A stretch of DNA of 14,151 nt from JBCCMF01 sp038747545 (GTDB lineage: Bacteria; Bacteroidota; Rhodothermia; Rhodothermales; JBCCMF01): contig JBCDJT010000134.1 of the NCBI GenBank assembly GCA_038747545.1, positions 1 to 14,151 on the forward strand, in the 5' to 3' direction. Positions within the stretch are counted from its first letter, which is position 1. Every line of letters starts with the position of its first letter. The notes under the pieces are model-generated. The model made no database searches and was not told the DNA's origin. It was given only the letters and a program-made list of their open reading frames with translations. The position numbers and the translations under genes were made by a program. This document shows positions 1 to 8,430 of this stretch, in pieces.

Positions 1-3000
1 ACCAACAACTTCAACGGCACCGTCACCTACACGCCCAACCCGGGCTTCAGTGGCACCGACACCTTCCAATACACGGTGCAAGACGACGACGGCGCCACCT
101 CCAACACCGCCACCGCGACCATCACCGTCACTGCCGCCAACGTGCTGCCCGTCGCCAATGATGATAGCGCAACGACGTCCGAAGACACAGCTGTTACCAT
201 TGCTGTCCTCGATAACGACACGGACAGCGACGGTACGCTCGACGCGAGTACGGTTGCTATTGCCACGGCTCCGTCCAACGGCTCGGCCATCGCGAATGCA
301 GACGGCACCATCGCCTACACGCCGAACGCAAATGTAAACGGCACCGACACCTTCACCTATACCGTAGCAGACAACGTGGGCGGCGTATCCAACACCGCTA
401 CGGTCACGGTCACCATCACTGCTGTCAACGATGCCCCGGTGGCGCTGGCCGACCTCAGCAGCACCACCCTCGACACCCCCGTCACGATTAACGTGCTGGC
501 TAACGATACCGACGTGGATGGGACGCTCGACGTGGCGACGGTCTCCGTGGTAAGCGCGCCTTCCAGCGGAGCGGCCATCGTCAACGCCGATGGCACGATC
601 CAGTACGCGCCGACCCAAGGCTTCCTGGGCACCGATACGTTCCAGTACACCGTCAATGACGATAGTGGGGCTACGTCCAACAGCGCTACGGTCACCGTCA
701 CGGTTAACCCAGACAACGCCACCCCCATCGCCATCGACGACGCGGCTACTACCGATGAAGACACGGCCATTGCCATCACGGTCCTCGCCAATGACACGGA
801 TGACGGCCCGCTCGACGTGAGTTCAGTCCAGATCGTCCAAGATCCCACTGCAGGCACGGCAACTGTCGGGACGGATGGCGTCGTCACGTATACGCCCAAT
901 CCCAACGTGAACGGCACAGACACCTTCACCTACACCGTCGCCGATACGGAGGGCGCACGGTCAGCCGCCGCTACCGTGACGGTCACCGTCGATCCGGTCA
1001 ACGACGCCCCCGTTGCTGTAGCTGACGTGGCGCGTACTGATGAGGACACAACCGTGCAGATCGACGTCCTCGCGAACGACACGGATGTGGACGGCGATGT
1101 ACTTACCGTGGCCAGCTTCACGGCAGCTTCCCTCGGTCAAGTGGCGCGGGGCGACGACGGGCAGCTGATCTACACGCCGAACGCCAATGTGAACGGCACC
1201 GACACCTTCACCTATACGACCCGCGACGCGACGGGCGCCACGAGCGACCCAGCTGCCGTTACCATCACCATCACCTCCGTCAACGACGCGCCCGTAGCGC
1301 AGAACGACGCTGCTGTCACCGACGAAGACACCGCGGTGCTTATCGACATCCGCGCCAACGATACGGACGCGGACGACGCGTTGACAGACCTGACCATCAC
1401 CCTGCAGACGGCGCCGACCAACGGGCAAGTACTCGTTGACCAGGATGCGGGGACAGTGCGGTACACACCCAACGCGGCCTTCACTGGCGACGACAGCTTC
1501 CGCTATCTCCTCCGCGACCCCAACGGCGGCGTCTCCAACGTCGCTACGGTGCGTATCACGGTGCGTTCGGTGATCGTTGGCAACACGCCCCCCGTCGCCG
1601 TCAATGACGAAGCCGAAACCCTTGAGGGGAGCGCTGTCGTAATCAGCGTGCTGGCCAATGATTCCGACCAAGACGGCACCCTCGACGCCAACACGGTCGC
1701 TATTGCCGCCGACGCAGCCAACGGAACGACAGCGGTCAGCGAAGGGGCCGTCACCTACACGCCCAACGCGGGCTTCAGCGGCACCGACACGTTCCAATAC
1801 ACAGTCCGCGATGACGACGGCGCGGTGTCGAACGCCGCCACTGTAACCGTCACGGTCAATGCTCTTGTCATCGCCGCGCCCGTCGCTAACGACGACGAGG
1901 CGACCACCGAGGAAGACACGGCCGTGCAGATCGCCGTCCTCGCCAACGACACCACAGAGGGCACGCTTGATGCCGGGCAAGTGCTGATCGGCACAGCGCC
2001 CTCGCTGGGTAGCGCACTGGTCGATGCCCAAGGCGTTGTCACCTACACGCCGAGCCCCAATGTGAGCGGCACCGACACCTTCACCTACACCGTCGCCGAC
2101 ACCGATGGGCGGCGGTCGAACAGTGCGACGGTGACCATCACCATCGCCCCCGTCAACGATGTGCCCATCGCCCAGGACGACACGGCAGCCACGGACGAGG
2201 ACACCGCCCTGTTGATCGTCTTCGCCGACCTCCTCGCCAACGATACCGACATCGATGGCGATGCCCTCTCGGTTTCAGCCGTGGGCGAAGCAGCGCAGGG
2301 CACAACAACGCTTGAGTCGGACGGCATCCGCTACGTCCCCAATGCCGACGCCAACGGCACCGACACCTTCAGCTATACCGTCAACGACGGCAACGGCAGC
2401 TTCGACACCGCCACGGTCACCCTCAGCATCGCCCCCGTCAACGATGCGCCGGTCGCCCAGGACGACACGGCCACCACTGAGGAAGACACGGCGGTAGAGA
2501 TCGATGTCCTCGCCAACGATGCCGATGTAGATGGCGATACACTCACCCTCGCCCTCCTCACCACGCCTGCCAACGGCACAGCCGAGGTCGCGGAGCAGCG
2601 TATCGTGTACACGCCCGCGGCCAACTTCGCGGGCCTCGACACCTTCACCTATCGCATCACCGACCCTGACGGCCTCAGCAGCGAAGCCACGGTGTCCGTC
2701 GCGGTTGGCAACAGCGCTGACGCCCCAGTCGCCAACGACGATGAGGCGACCACCGAGGAAGACACGGCGGTGCAGATCGATGTCCTCGCCAACGACACCG
2801 ACCCGGATGGCGATGCGCTGCTGATCCAATCCGCCACGACGCCCACGCTAGGCACCGTCGCCATCGCTGCCGATGCGCAGACGCTCACCTACACGCCCAA
2901 CCCCGATGTGAGCGGCACAGACACGTTCAGCTACACCGTCAGCGACGGCAATGACGGTTTCGATACGGCTACCGTTACCGTCACCATCCGCCCCGTCAAC

Positions 3001-3273
3001 GACGCGCCCGTGGCTGTCGATGACGAGGCGCAAACCTCGGCCTTCACCCCTGTGGTCATCGACGTGCTGGCCAACGACACCGACCCCGAAGGCGACGCCC
3101 TCTCGCTCGTGGCCGCCTCCGCCAGCCGCCAGGGCGGGACCACCCAAGTCGTAGACGACCAAGTCCGCTACGTACCGCCTCCCAACTTTGAAGGCACGGA
3201 TGGCTTCACCTACACCATTGCCGACGAGGCAGGCGCCTCTGCCGAGGCGCAGGTCACCGTGACCGTGGGCCCG
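1..3273 (+). repeat. Tandem array of about 95-codon Big_9/cadherin-like units (one partial plus eleven complete)
   Basis: Unit starts, set just after the NDAPVA-type linker, fall at about 157, 445, 733, 1018, 1300, 1600, 1888, 2173, 2458, 2734 and 3016, giving a period of roughly 276-300 bases. Units are diverged overall but keep stretches nearly identical at DNA level. The first 66 bases of the units at 1888 and 2734 differ at only four positions. The segment 22-96 matches 1750-1824 with about nine differences. This indicates internal duplication or gene conversion. The array is coding throughout and is not a CRISPR or a non-coding satellite. Confidence 0.92.
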
Positions 3274-4800
3274 CTGCGCTACCGGGTCGTCGAGGTCGGC
3301 ACGCTGGGTGGCGTGAGCCGCGCGATGGACGTGAACGCCGAAGGGCACATTGTAGGCATCAGCACCGACGCCGAGGGCCGTATCCAGCCCTTCTTCTTCG
3401 ACGGGCGCGAGATCAAGCCCGTGCGCACCCCCGAAGGACGGCCCGGCCACGCGTATGCGCTTAACGACGCTGGCGACATGGTGGGCTTTGCATTGGTGAA
3501 CGAGACGGAAGGATATGCTACCCAAGGCACCGCGTCCGGTCTCGAAGCGCTAGGTGGCTTCGACGGCGGGGCGTTCAGCACGGCGTACGACATCAACAAC
3601 GCGGGCACCGTCGTGGGCACCGCCCAAGCCGACGCCCAGTACCGCGCTGTGGTATGGGGTGCGCCCACTATCATTGGCCCTGACACGCCGGGCACGGAAG
3701 CTTTCGGTGTCAACGATGAGGGCCTGGCCGTCGGCGTAGCCTCCTTGGGCGACGGGCGGACAGAAGCGTTTGCGGGCGAGTCGTTGCTCCCAGGCGATGG
3801 CAACGGTCGCGCCTATGCCGTGAACAACGCCGGCACCGTTGTGGGTAGCCTAGAGCGCGACGGCACGTTCACCGCCGTGGCATGGCTGGAGGGCGAACCG
3901 ATCGAAGTGGCCGCAGGGGGCGAGGCCTACGCCATCAACGACGCCGGATGGATCGTGGGCACGCACACGCCGACGGCACAAGCCTCAAAGACGGCCAGCC
4001 CCCTCCCCGCAGCCCTGCTGACCATCACGGAGCGACGCGGCGCCGTCGCCTCGAAGGCGGGCACACAGGTCGGCAGCTCCGGCTTTATCTCCATCGACGG
4101 CACCCTGCGCGACCTGACGGGCAGCATCGACTCGACTACGGGCTGGCAGATCACTGAGGCACGCGGGATCAATGCCACAGGCGAGATCGCCGCAGTGGGC
4201 GTGCGCGACGGCAGTGTGCAGGCGTTGCTCCTTCTTCCAACGTCAAACCTTGCGCCCGCAGCGCGTGAGGACCGCGCCACGCTAGCCGCAGGCGAGACGC
4301 TGCTGCTGGACGTACTCGCCAACGATGCCGACCCTGACGGTGACGCCCTCGTGCTCATGACGGTCAATGCTGCCACCCACGGCGAGGTTGTACAGCTAGG
4401 CGACACGCAGATCAGATACACGCCCCCCGCAGGCTTCCACGGCCTCGACACGTTCACCTACGTCGTCGGCGACGGGCGCGGCGGCACGGCGGTGGCGGAG
4501 GTGGCGATCACGGTCGAGCCGCCGCTCGACTTCGCGGGCGAAGTCGAATTAGGGCCCGCCTATCCGAACCCGTTCAACCCGACCACCGCGCTCACCATCC
4601 GCGCCAAAGCGGACAGCGAGGTTCAGCTTGACGTGTACGATGCGCTCGGGCGCCACGTCCGCACCGTGTTTGCCGGGCCAGTGGCCCGTGGCCAGCACAC
4701 CTTCACGTTCAGCGCCGACGGGCTCGCCAGTGGCCTCTATCTCGTTCGTCTGGTGGCACAGGGACGCGCGCAAACGCAACGGCTGATGCTCTTGAAGTGA
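1..4800 (+). CDS. Giant secreted Big_9/cadherin-like repeat protein with HAF repeats and T9SS sorting domain (5' end outside window)
   Basis: The frame is open from base 1, so the true start lies upstream and 1599 C-terminal residues are visible. In order they are: one partial and eleven complete cadherin/Ig-like domains of about 95 residues (bases 1-3273), a HAF-repeat block (3274-4248), one more Ig-like domain (4249-4524), and a C-terminal sorting domain (about 4546-4797) starting AYPNPFNPTT and ending in a basic tail, LMLLK. Each Ig-like unit has a VLANDTDxDGD-type acidic segment (likely calcium-binding), a central YTPNxNxxGTDTFxYTV core and a closing NDAPVA linker, which matches the Big_9/VCBS family. 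By family knowledge such proteins are exported and attached to the cell surface by T9SS, acting as adhesins or matrix proteins. No enzymatic domain is visible, and the ligand is unknown. Domain class is secure; biological role is inferred. Confidence 0.9.
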   Translation, partial: TNNFNGTVTYTPNPGFSGTDTFQYTVQDDDGATSNTATATITVTAANVLPVANDDSATTSEDTAVTIAVLDNDTDSDGTLDASTVAIATAPSNGSAIANADGTIAYTPNANVNGTDTFTYTVADNVGGVSNTATVTVTITAVNDAPVALADLSSTTLDTPVTINVLANDTDVDGTLDVATVSVVSAPSSGAAIVNADGTIQYAPTQGFLGTDTFQYTVNDDSGATSNSATVTVTVNPDNATPIAIDDAATTDEDTAIAITVLANDTDDGPLDVSSVQIVQDPTAGTATVGTDGVVTYTPNPNVNGTDTFTYTVADTEGARSAAATVTVTVDPVNDAPVAVADVARTDEDTTVQIDVLANDTDVDGDVLTVASFTAASLGQVARGDDGQLIYTPNANVNGTDTFTYTTRDATGATSDPAAVTITITSVNDAPVAQNDAAVTDEDTAVLIDIRANDTDADDALTDLTITLQTAPTNGQVLVDQDAGTVRYTPNAAFTGDDSFRYLLRDPNGGVSNVATVRITVRSVIVGNTPPVAVNDEAETLEGSAVVISVLANDSDQDGTLDANTVAIAADAANGTTAVSEGAVTYTPNAGFSGTDTFQYTVRDDDGAVSNAATVTVTVNALVIAAPVANDDEATTEEDTAVQIAVLANDTTEGTLDAGQVLIGTAPSLGSALVDAQGVVTYTPSPNVSGTDTFTYTVADTDGRRSNSATVTITIAPVNDVPIAQDDTAATDEDTALLIVFADLLANDTDIDGDALSVSAVGEAAQGTTTLESDGIRYVPNADANGTDTFSYTVNDGNGSFDTATVTLSIAPVNDAPVAQDDTATTEEDTAVEIDVLANDADVDGDTLTLALLTTPANGTAEVAEQRIVYTPAANFAGLDTFTYRITDPDGLSSEATVSVAVGNSADAPVANDDEATTEEDTAVQIDVLANDTDPDGDALLIQSATTPTLGTVAIAADAQTLTYTPNPDVSGTDTFSYTVSDGNDGFDTATVTVTIRPVNDAPVAVDDEAQTSAFTPVVIDVLANDTDPEGDALSLVAASASRQGGTTQVVDDQVRYVPPPNFEGTDGFTYTIADEAGASAEAQVTVTVGPLRYRVVEVGTLGGVSRAMDVNAEGHIVGISTDAEGRIQPFFFDGREIKPVRTPEGRPGHAYALNDAGDMVGFALVNETEGYATQGTASGLEALGGFDGGAFSTAYDINNAGTVVGTAQADAQYRAVVWGAPTIIGPDTPGTEAFGVNDEGLAVGVASLGDGRTEAFAGESLLPGDGNGRAYAVNNAGTVVGSLERDGTFTAVAWLEGEPIEVAAGGEAYAINDAGWIVGTHTPTAQASKTASPLPAALLTITERRGAVASKAGTQVGSSGFISIDGTLRDLTGSIDSTTGWQITEARGINATGEIAAVGVRDGSVQALLLLPTSNLAPAAREDRATLAAGETLLLDVLANDADPDGDALVLMTVNAATHGEVVQLGDTQIRYTPPAGFHGLDTFTYVVGDGRGGTAVAEVAITVEPPLDFAGEVELGPAYPNPFNPTTALTIRAKADSEVQLDVYDALGRHVRTVFAGPVARGQHTFTFSADGLASGLYLVRLVAQGRAQTQRLMLLK
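3274..4248 (+). other. HAF-type repeat block inside the surface protein, possible beta-propeller
   Basis: This coding segment interrupts the Ig-like array. It carries seven clear copies of a motif of the form AYxINxAGxxVG, with the conserved Asn codon at about 3334, 3463, 3595, 3712, 3823, 3937 and 4171. The first six are spaced 37-44 residues apart. The last gap is 78 residues and contains a degenerate copy (an AGTQVG-type sequence), so seven or eight units are possible. The opening VVEVGTLGGVSRAMDVN is typical of the 'HAF family extracellular repeat'. Seven or eight short units of this kind suggest a propeller fold, which is inference. Its function is not known to me. Confidence 0.75.
4546..4800 (+). 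other. T9SS type A C-terminal sorting domain
   Basis: The last 84 residues begin ELGPAYPNPFNPTTAL, continue with a VQLDVYDALGRHVRTV strand pair and a GLASGLYLVRL strand, and end LMLLK before the TGA stop. This is the Por-secretion/FlgD-like Ig sorting tail that targets FCB-group proteins to the type IX secretion system for outer-membrane translocation and surface attachment. It is normally cleaved. It is the best lineage marker in the window. Confidence 0.88.
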
Positions 4801-4812
4801 TGCGCCTCCATA

Positions 4813-4837
4813 TTGCGGGCGGCATCACCTATATTCG
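4813..4837 (+). promoter_or_regulatory. Weak candidate promoter for the RidA gene
   Basis: TATATTCG at 4830-4837 differs at one position from the Bacteroidota -7 consensus TAnnTTTG, and a TTG lies at 4813-4815. The 14-base gap between them is shorter than usual for that promoter class, so support is weak. If real, transcription would begin about 25 bases before the ATG at 4869, favouring that start over the upstream in-frame starts. Confidence 0.2.
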
Positions 4838-4868
4838 GCGGTATTCTTCTGATCGGCTCTCGCTCCTC

Positions 4869-5333
4869 ATGCTCCGCGCCTCCCTCCTGCTCGCCAGCCT
4901 GTTGGTAGCGGGCTGCACCGCATCGGCACCATCAACAGACGCTCCCATGCCTCGCACGATAATCTCCACCGACCAAGCACCGGGTGCGCTCGGCCCCTAC
5001 TCACAAGCCGTTCGCGTTGGCCCGCACCTCTACTGTGCTGGCCAGGTCGGCATCGACCCCGCCACGGGGCGCCTTGTGGAGGGCGGCGTGCAGGCCGAGA
5101 CGCAGCAGGCGCTCACCAACCTCAAGGCGGTGGTGGAGGCGGCAGGTTTCACCATGGGCGATGCCGTACAGGTGCAGGTGTTCTTGGCCGACCTCAACGA
5201 CTTCAACGCCATGAACAGCGTCTACGCCACCTTCTTCCCCGAGGCCCCGCCTGCGCGTGCGGCGTTTGAGGTGGCACGCCTCCCTCGCGATGCGCGGGTC
5301 GAGATCATCCTCACCGCGCTCAAGGGCGAGTGA
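4869..5333 (+). CDS. RidA family (YjgF/UK114) enamine/imine deaminase, predicted lipoprotein
   Basis: RidA proteins form trimers and hydrolyse reactive enamine/imine intermediates such as 2-aminoacrylate, normally in the cytosol. Starting at ATG 4869, the 154-residue product begins MLRASLLLASLLVAGC, a lipoprotein signal with lipobox VAGC and lipidated Cys16, then a short Ser/Pro/Thr linker. From Met27 it matches a full RidA: GPYSQAV (Tyr44), AGQVGID, PARAAFEVARLPRD (Arg130, equivalent to the substrate-carboxylate-binding Arg) and VEI (Glu145), so the active site looks intact. The alternative ATG at 4947 gives a canonical 128-residue cytosolic RidA. A further in-frame ATG at 4800 overlaps the upstream stop but would put 23 extra residues before the signal. 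No start has a clear Shine-Dalgarno. I prefer 4869 because the signal peptide is so well formed. The gene converges on the next gene with a 1-base gap. Confidence 0.87.
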   Translation: MLRASLLLASLLVAGCTASAPSTDAPMPRTIISTDQAPGALGPYSQAVRVGPHLYCAGQVGIDPATGRLVEGGVQAETQQALTNLKAVVEAAGFTMGDAVQVQVFLADLNDFNAMNSVYATFFPEAPPARAAFEVARLPRDARVEIILTALKGE

Positions 5334-5334
5334 C

Positions 5335-7902
5335 TCACCGCCGGCTGTGTAGCCGCTCAACGAGGGTGGCGTACGGCAGATAGACGCCCGTAGCTTGAGG
5401 GTGCCGTGCTGGGCCAGCAGGTAACAGCCGATCCGCCGCAGCGTTGGTCAGGATGTGGCGAATGTGCCGATCGATGCGGTCAAAACGATCGCGGTACAGG
5501 TCTTCCATGAGCTGCATGACGCGGCGCGTCTGCCGGCGGGCTTCGCCAGGGGCAAGGCGTGTGATGCCACGCTCCACCCACTCCCAACCGCCACCAACGG
5601 CCATAATCAGCACACTCACCAAGGCTACGATGCCGAACGGGTTGAGCCCTGTCAGCACCAGCCCACCTGCAAGGATTGCGGCAAGCCCCACGACGACTAC
5701 AGCCAGCCGCTGCATGACGCGGCGGCGGATCGAGGTCGGGATGCGGAGGCGCTGATGTTCGCTCCAGAGCTCGTCGCCTATGGCCATGGCGGCGTCACTG
5801 ACGTGGTTGATGGCTTCGGTGCTGAGTTTTCGCGTAGGGGCAGCCTGTGCTAAGAAGTCCATCCCTGTTTCGGGGAGAAAGAGGGCTGAGCTAGGCAGGC
5901 GCAGTTCGCGCAGCCCGCGTATACGGTAGCCGAGCGCACGCACCGGGTCGCCAAGCATCGCAGGCAGCGGCGCCATCAGGTCTGCCACGGGCCAGCGCGT
6001 ATGCGGCTTGAGCGCCAGGCGCTTGGCGTCGCGGCGCCACGTGGCGGTGATGTGTCCGTCGATCGCCTCGCGTTGGTCGTGCCAAGCGTCGATGAGCACG
6101 TCGCGCAGCTCTGCCACGATATGCTCGGCGCGCGTCACCACATGGGCCTGCGATTGTGCCTGGAGACGAGCCAACAGGCGGGTGTTCCAGATATCAGCGT
6201 AGCCTGCCTCCTGCATGCGGCACAAGAAGGCCACGGGGGACAAGCCCGATTCCATCATATGGGGCGTGGGCACATGCAGTGCAGCTTGGCGCAGCTTCAT
6301 GTAGGTACGCTCCAGTTGGGTGAGCGCGGGCTCGGCCTGTTCGGGCAAGAAGCCGTACGTTTTGCGGTATAGGTGCTGGGCCATAGCCAGCATGTGCTCT
6401 CGGATATGCTGGGCCAGCCCGTCAACCCACTGTGCGAAGTCACGGCGCAAGTGCGCGATGGTCTCCTGCATCCATCCCTCGGCGGTACGCGGCGTTTGTG
6501 CTTGTCCGCTGAGGTGCGCCTGAGTCAAGGCGAACAGGACCTGTCCACTGCACACACGCTCCAGCGCTTCGAGCGGCGGATCTGCCCATTCGAGGCGAGG
6601 CTGATCGTTCAATATCGGGGCGGCCTCTGTAGGAAGCAGCGTCCCATCGCTGAGCAGAGTATCAACCTGAGGGCCGGTGGAGACCACCTCAGTATGAACG
6701 TCGAGGTGGTCTTGATGCTGTTGTGCTTCGGCCTTGGCCGCCGCGTGCGTGGCTTCGCATACCTGGGCCACGTCAGGCCACACCTGCTGCATATCGTACA
6801 GGCTGGCGATCTTAGGCCAGATCTGCCCCCACTCGGGCAGCGTCATCAGTGGCGGTTCCCCCTCCAAACTCGCTGTGACGCGCTGCACATGGCCAAGCAG
6901 GTGCTGTTCCACGGTGTCCATGGCCGCACGCATGGTGGCTGCCCACATCGCGTGCTGACCAGCCACGTGCTCGCTCACCATGGTGGTAGTCTGGCGCACA
7001 CGCCAACGGTCGCGCAGCGCCAGATCCACGTAGCGCTCAAAGCCCTGCATCAGCCGGTCGCGCATGGCCTCAATAAAGCGGGCTTGGTTTGCCTCGCGCA
7101 CGGCATTGACGTCGTACCAGAACAGGTTGCGCAAGGTGCGGCGGAGCGTGCTGCCAGGATCCACGCCGTCGCGACGCTGCCGGGCCAGCGGGATGACCTG
7201 CTCTACGTGATCCCCAAAGCGCTCGCGGGCCGTCGTGACAATGTCCATCCACTGCGCCTGCGGGATCTGGTCGAGCCCGGCGATGACGCTGACCACAGGC
7301 AGCCGTGGGTCCTTGTGCTCGATAAAATGCTGGAAGGCGCGCTGCTCGCGTTCGTGCGCAAGCGACTGTACAGCTGTAACCCATACGATGGCATCCGGCG
7401 CCCAGCCGAGATCAGCCATGTGGGCCCGATCAAAGCGGCGCTGCGTAACCGACAGCTTGCGCGGCAGATGCGGTGCGGCTAGCTTCCACACGACCGAGGC
7501 GACGGGGACCGATGACGGCCCCATGCTGGTCTTGAGCAAATCATACGCCTCCTCCACAGGCAATGCCAAGGGCGCCAACGTAGGATCGTCGAACACGATC
7601 TCGGCCTGCTCTTGGCCTCGTGCCACGGCGATGTACTGCATGGCGGGGATAGTCGCCTTCGTGATGGGTGCGACGGGCTTCTTCCAGAGGTGATCTACGA
7701 CTTCAGCGAGACCGCTGGCGTCTTGCCCAACCACGTATAACCTAAACGGGTCGCGCCAATGCGCAGCGCGATGGCGGATAACGTGGGCCTCAGCCTCGAA
7801 ACCGAATGCGGATGCGGTGGCGAGGAGTGCCGCACATGGGCCGGTCTCAGACGTTGACATGCGAACAGAGGAAGCAAGTGGGGCTGCGTCGGCCTTGGGC
7901 AT
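5335..7902 (-). CDS. Putative dynamin-like membrane protein with degenerate GTPase motifs (855 aa)
   Basis: The order of segments resembles bacterial dynamin-like proteins. Residues 53-66 (FRLYVVGQDASGLA) sit where a GxxxxGKS P-loop would be, but Lys is Leu65 and Ser is Ala66. Residues 76-91 resemble the switch I strand. Residues 168-190 (APDAIVWVTAVQSLAHEREQ) resemble the segment after G3. VSVIAGLDQI (204-213) aligns with NKxD, keeping only Asp211. A long, mostly helical region follows. Then comes a hydrophobic hairpin at about 731-773, two membrane segments split by a TGLNPFG turn, and an Arg-rich helical tail of about 80 residues. It is therefore probably a membrane-associated protein that may not bind GTP in the normal way. 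Start ATG 7902 is supported by TAGGTGA just upstream. It lies 97 bases downstream of flgM on the same strand, so co-transcription is possible. The family call is inference from motif order; it could instead be an unrelated helical membrane protein. Confidence 0.5.
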   Translation of the reverse strand: MPKADAAPLASSVRMSTSETGPCAALLATASAFGFEAEAHVIRHRAAHWRDPFRLYVVGQDASGLAEVVDHLWKKPVAPITKATIPAMQYIAVARGQEQAEIVFDDPTLAPLALPVEEAYDLLKTSMGPSSVPVASVVWKLAAPHLPRKLSVTQRRFDRAHMADLGWAPDAIVWVTAVQSLAHEREQRAFQHFIEHKDPRLPVVSVIAGLDQIPQAQWMDIVTTARERFGDHVEQVIPLARQRRDGVDPGSTLRRTLRNLFWYDVNAVREANQARFIEAMRDRLMQGFERYVDLALRDRWRVRQTTTMVSEHVAGQHAMWAATMRAAMDTVEQHLLGHVQRVTASLEGEPPLMTLPEWGQIWPKIASLYDMQQVWPDVAQVCEATHAAAKAEAQQHQDHLDVHTEVVSTGPQVDTLLSDGTLLPTEAAPILNDQPRLEWADPPLEALERVCSGQVLFALTQAHLSGQAQTPRTAEGWMQETIAHLRRDFAQWVDGLAQHIREHMLAMAQHLYRKTYGFLPEQAEPALTQLERTYMKLRQAALHVPTPHMMESGLSPVAFLCRMQEAGYADIWNTRLLARLQAQSQAHVVTRAEHIVAELRDVLIDAWHDQREAIDGHITATWRRDAKRLALKPHTRWPVADLMAPLPAMLGDPVRALGYRIRGLRELRLPSSALFLPETGMDFLAQAAPTRKLSTEAINHVSDAAMAIGDELWSEHQRLRIPTSIRRRVMQRLAVVVVGLAAILAGGLVLTGLNPFGIVALVSVLIMAVGGGWEWVERGITRLAPGEARRQTRRVMQLMEDLYRDRFDRIDRHIRHILTNAAADRLLPAGPARHPQATGVYLPYATLVERLHSRR

Positions 7903-7999
7903 AGCTCACCTACGTGTGCTCCACCCAAACGGCCAGAACGCACCTGAGAAATGAAACGTAGGCGGCCACCTCACTGCGGCGCCATGGTACGGGTTTGCG

Positions 8000-8329
8000 C
8001 TAGCCGAGCAGATCCTTAGCGAGGGCGGCCGTCGTTCGGGCCAAGACCTCGGGCTGCTGGTAGAAGCCGCTGGCTACGCGGTCGCGAAGCACGGCGAGAC
8101 GCTCTGGCGACAGCGTGGACGGGCCACCGACCTCGGTAGCCTGGGCTTCGAACGACGCACGCGCCGCTGCCGAAAGCTCCACGCGATCGGACGGTGCCGC
8201 TTTGGAGGCCTCGTTGGCGGCAGGCTGGGCGCCTTTGCCGTTCTCCACGCGCTGGGCCTGCTCCACGCTGCCCTGCTGCGTGCGTTGCTGCGCGTAGGCG
8301 TTGAGGCGGTTGTTTTGGATACTCGTCAT
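8000..8329 (-). CDS. flgM: Anti-sigma-28 factor FlgM
   Basis: FlgM holds sigma-28 (FliA) inactive until the hook-basal body is finished, then leaves the cell through the flagellar export channel, releasing late gene expression. The 109-residue product has a disordered Gln/Ala-rich N-terminal half, suited to export. Its C-terminal half is typical of the family: SDRVELSAAARASFEA, then LSPERLAVLRDRVASGFYQ and a final LARTTAALAKDLL helix that would contact the sigma factor. I chose ATG 8329 because GGAG lies ten bases upstream and MTSIQNNRLNAY resembles FlgM starts. A GTG at 8350 would add seven residues. Its place behind fliS, fliD and a fliT-like gene supports the assignment. Confidence 0.8.
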   Translation of the reverse strand: MTSIQNNRLNAYAQQRTQQGSVEQAQRVENGKGAQPAANEASKAAPSDRVELSAAARASFEAQATEVGGPSTLSPERLAVLRDRVASGFYQQPEVLARTTAALAKDLLG

Positions 8330-8430
8330 GGGGATGTCACTCCGGGCCACACTACGACCCTGAACATATGGGAAACGTGTTCACCTTTGCTAGTGGCAAA
8401 AGATACGCCTGTTTCCTCCCTCTGATGCCA

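Noticed and set aside
76..78. GTG at 76 as start of the giant surface protein
   Set aside because: The same frame is open to base 1 and already encodes the end of an Ig-like unit, so this GTG is internal.
961..2031. Long minus-strand open frames through the repeat protein (961-2031, 2848-3525, 3927-4457)
   Set aside because: These are antisense shadows of the tandem repeats. Their compositions (Val/Gly-rich or Ser/Thr-rich) mirror the repeat and have no domain features.
1..3273. CRISPR or non-coding satellite explanation for the roughly 285-base periodicity
   Set aside because: The period equals about 95 codons, reading frame is kept throughout and each unit encodes an Ig-like domain.
6373..7482. 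369-residue plus-strand frame within the dynamin-like gene
   Set aside because: It is antisense to an 855-residue frame with a good ribosome site and coherent membrane hairpin. No recognisable motif.
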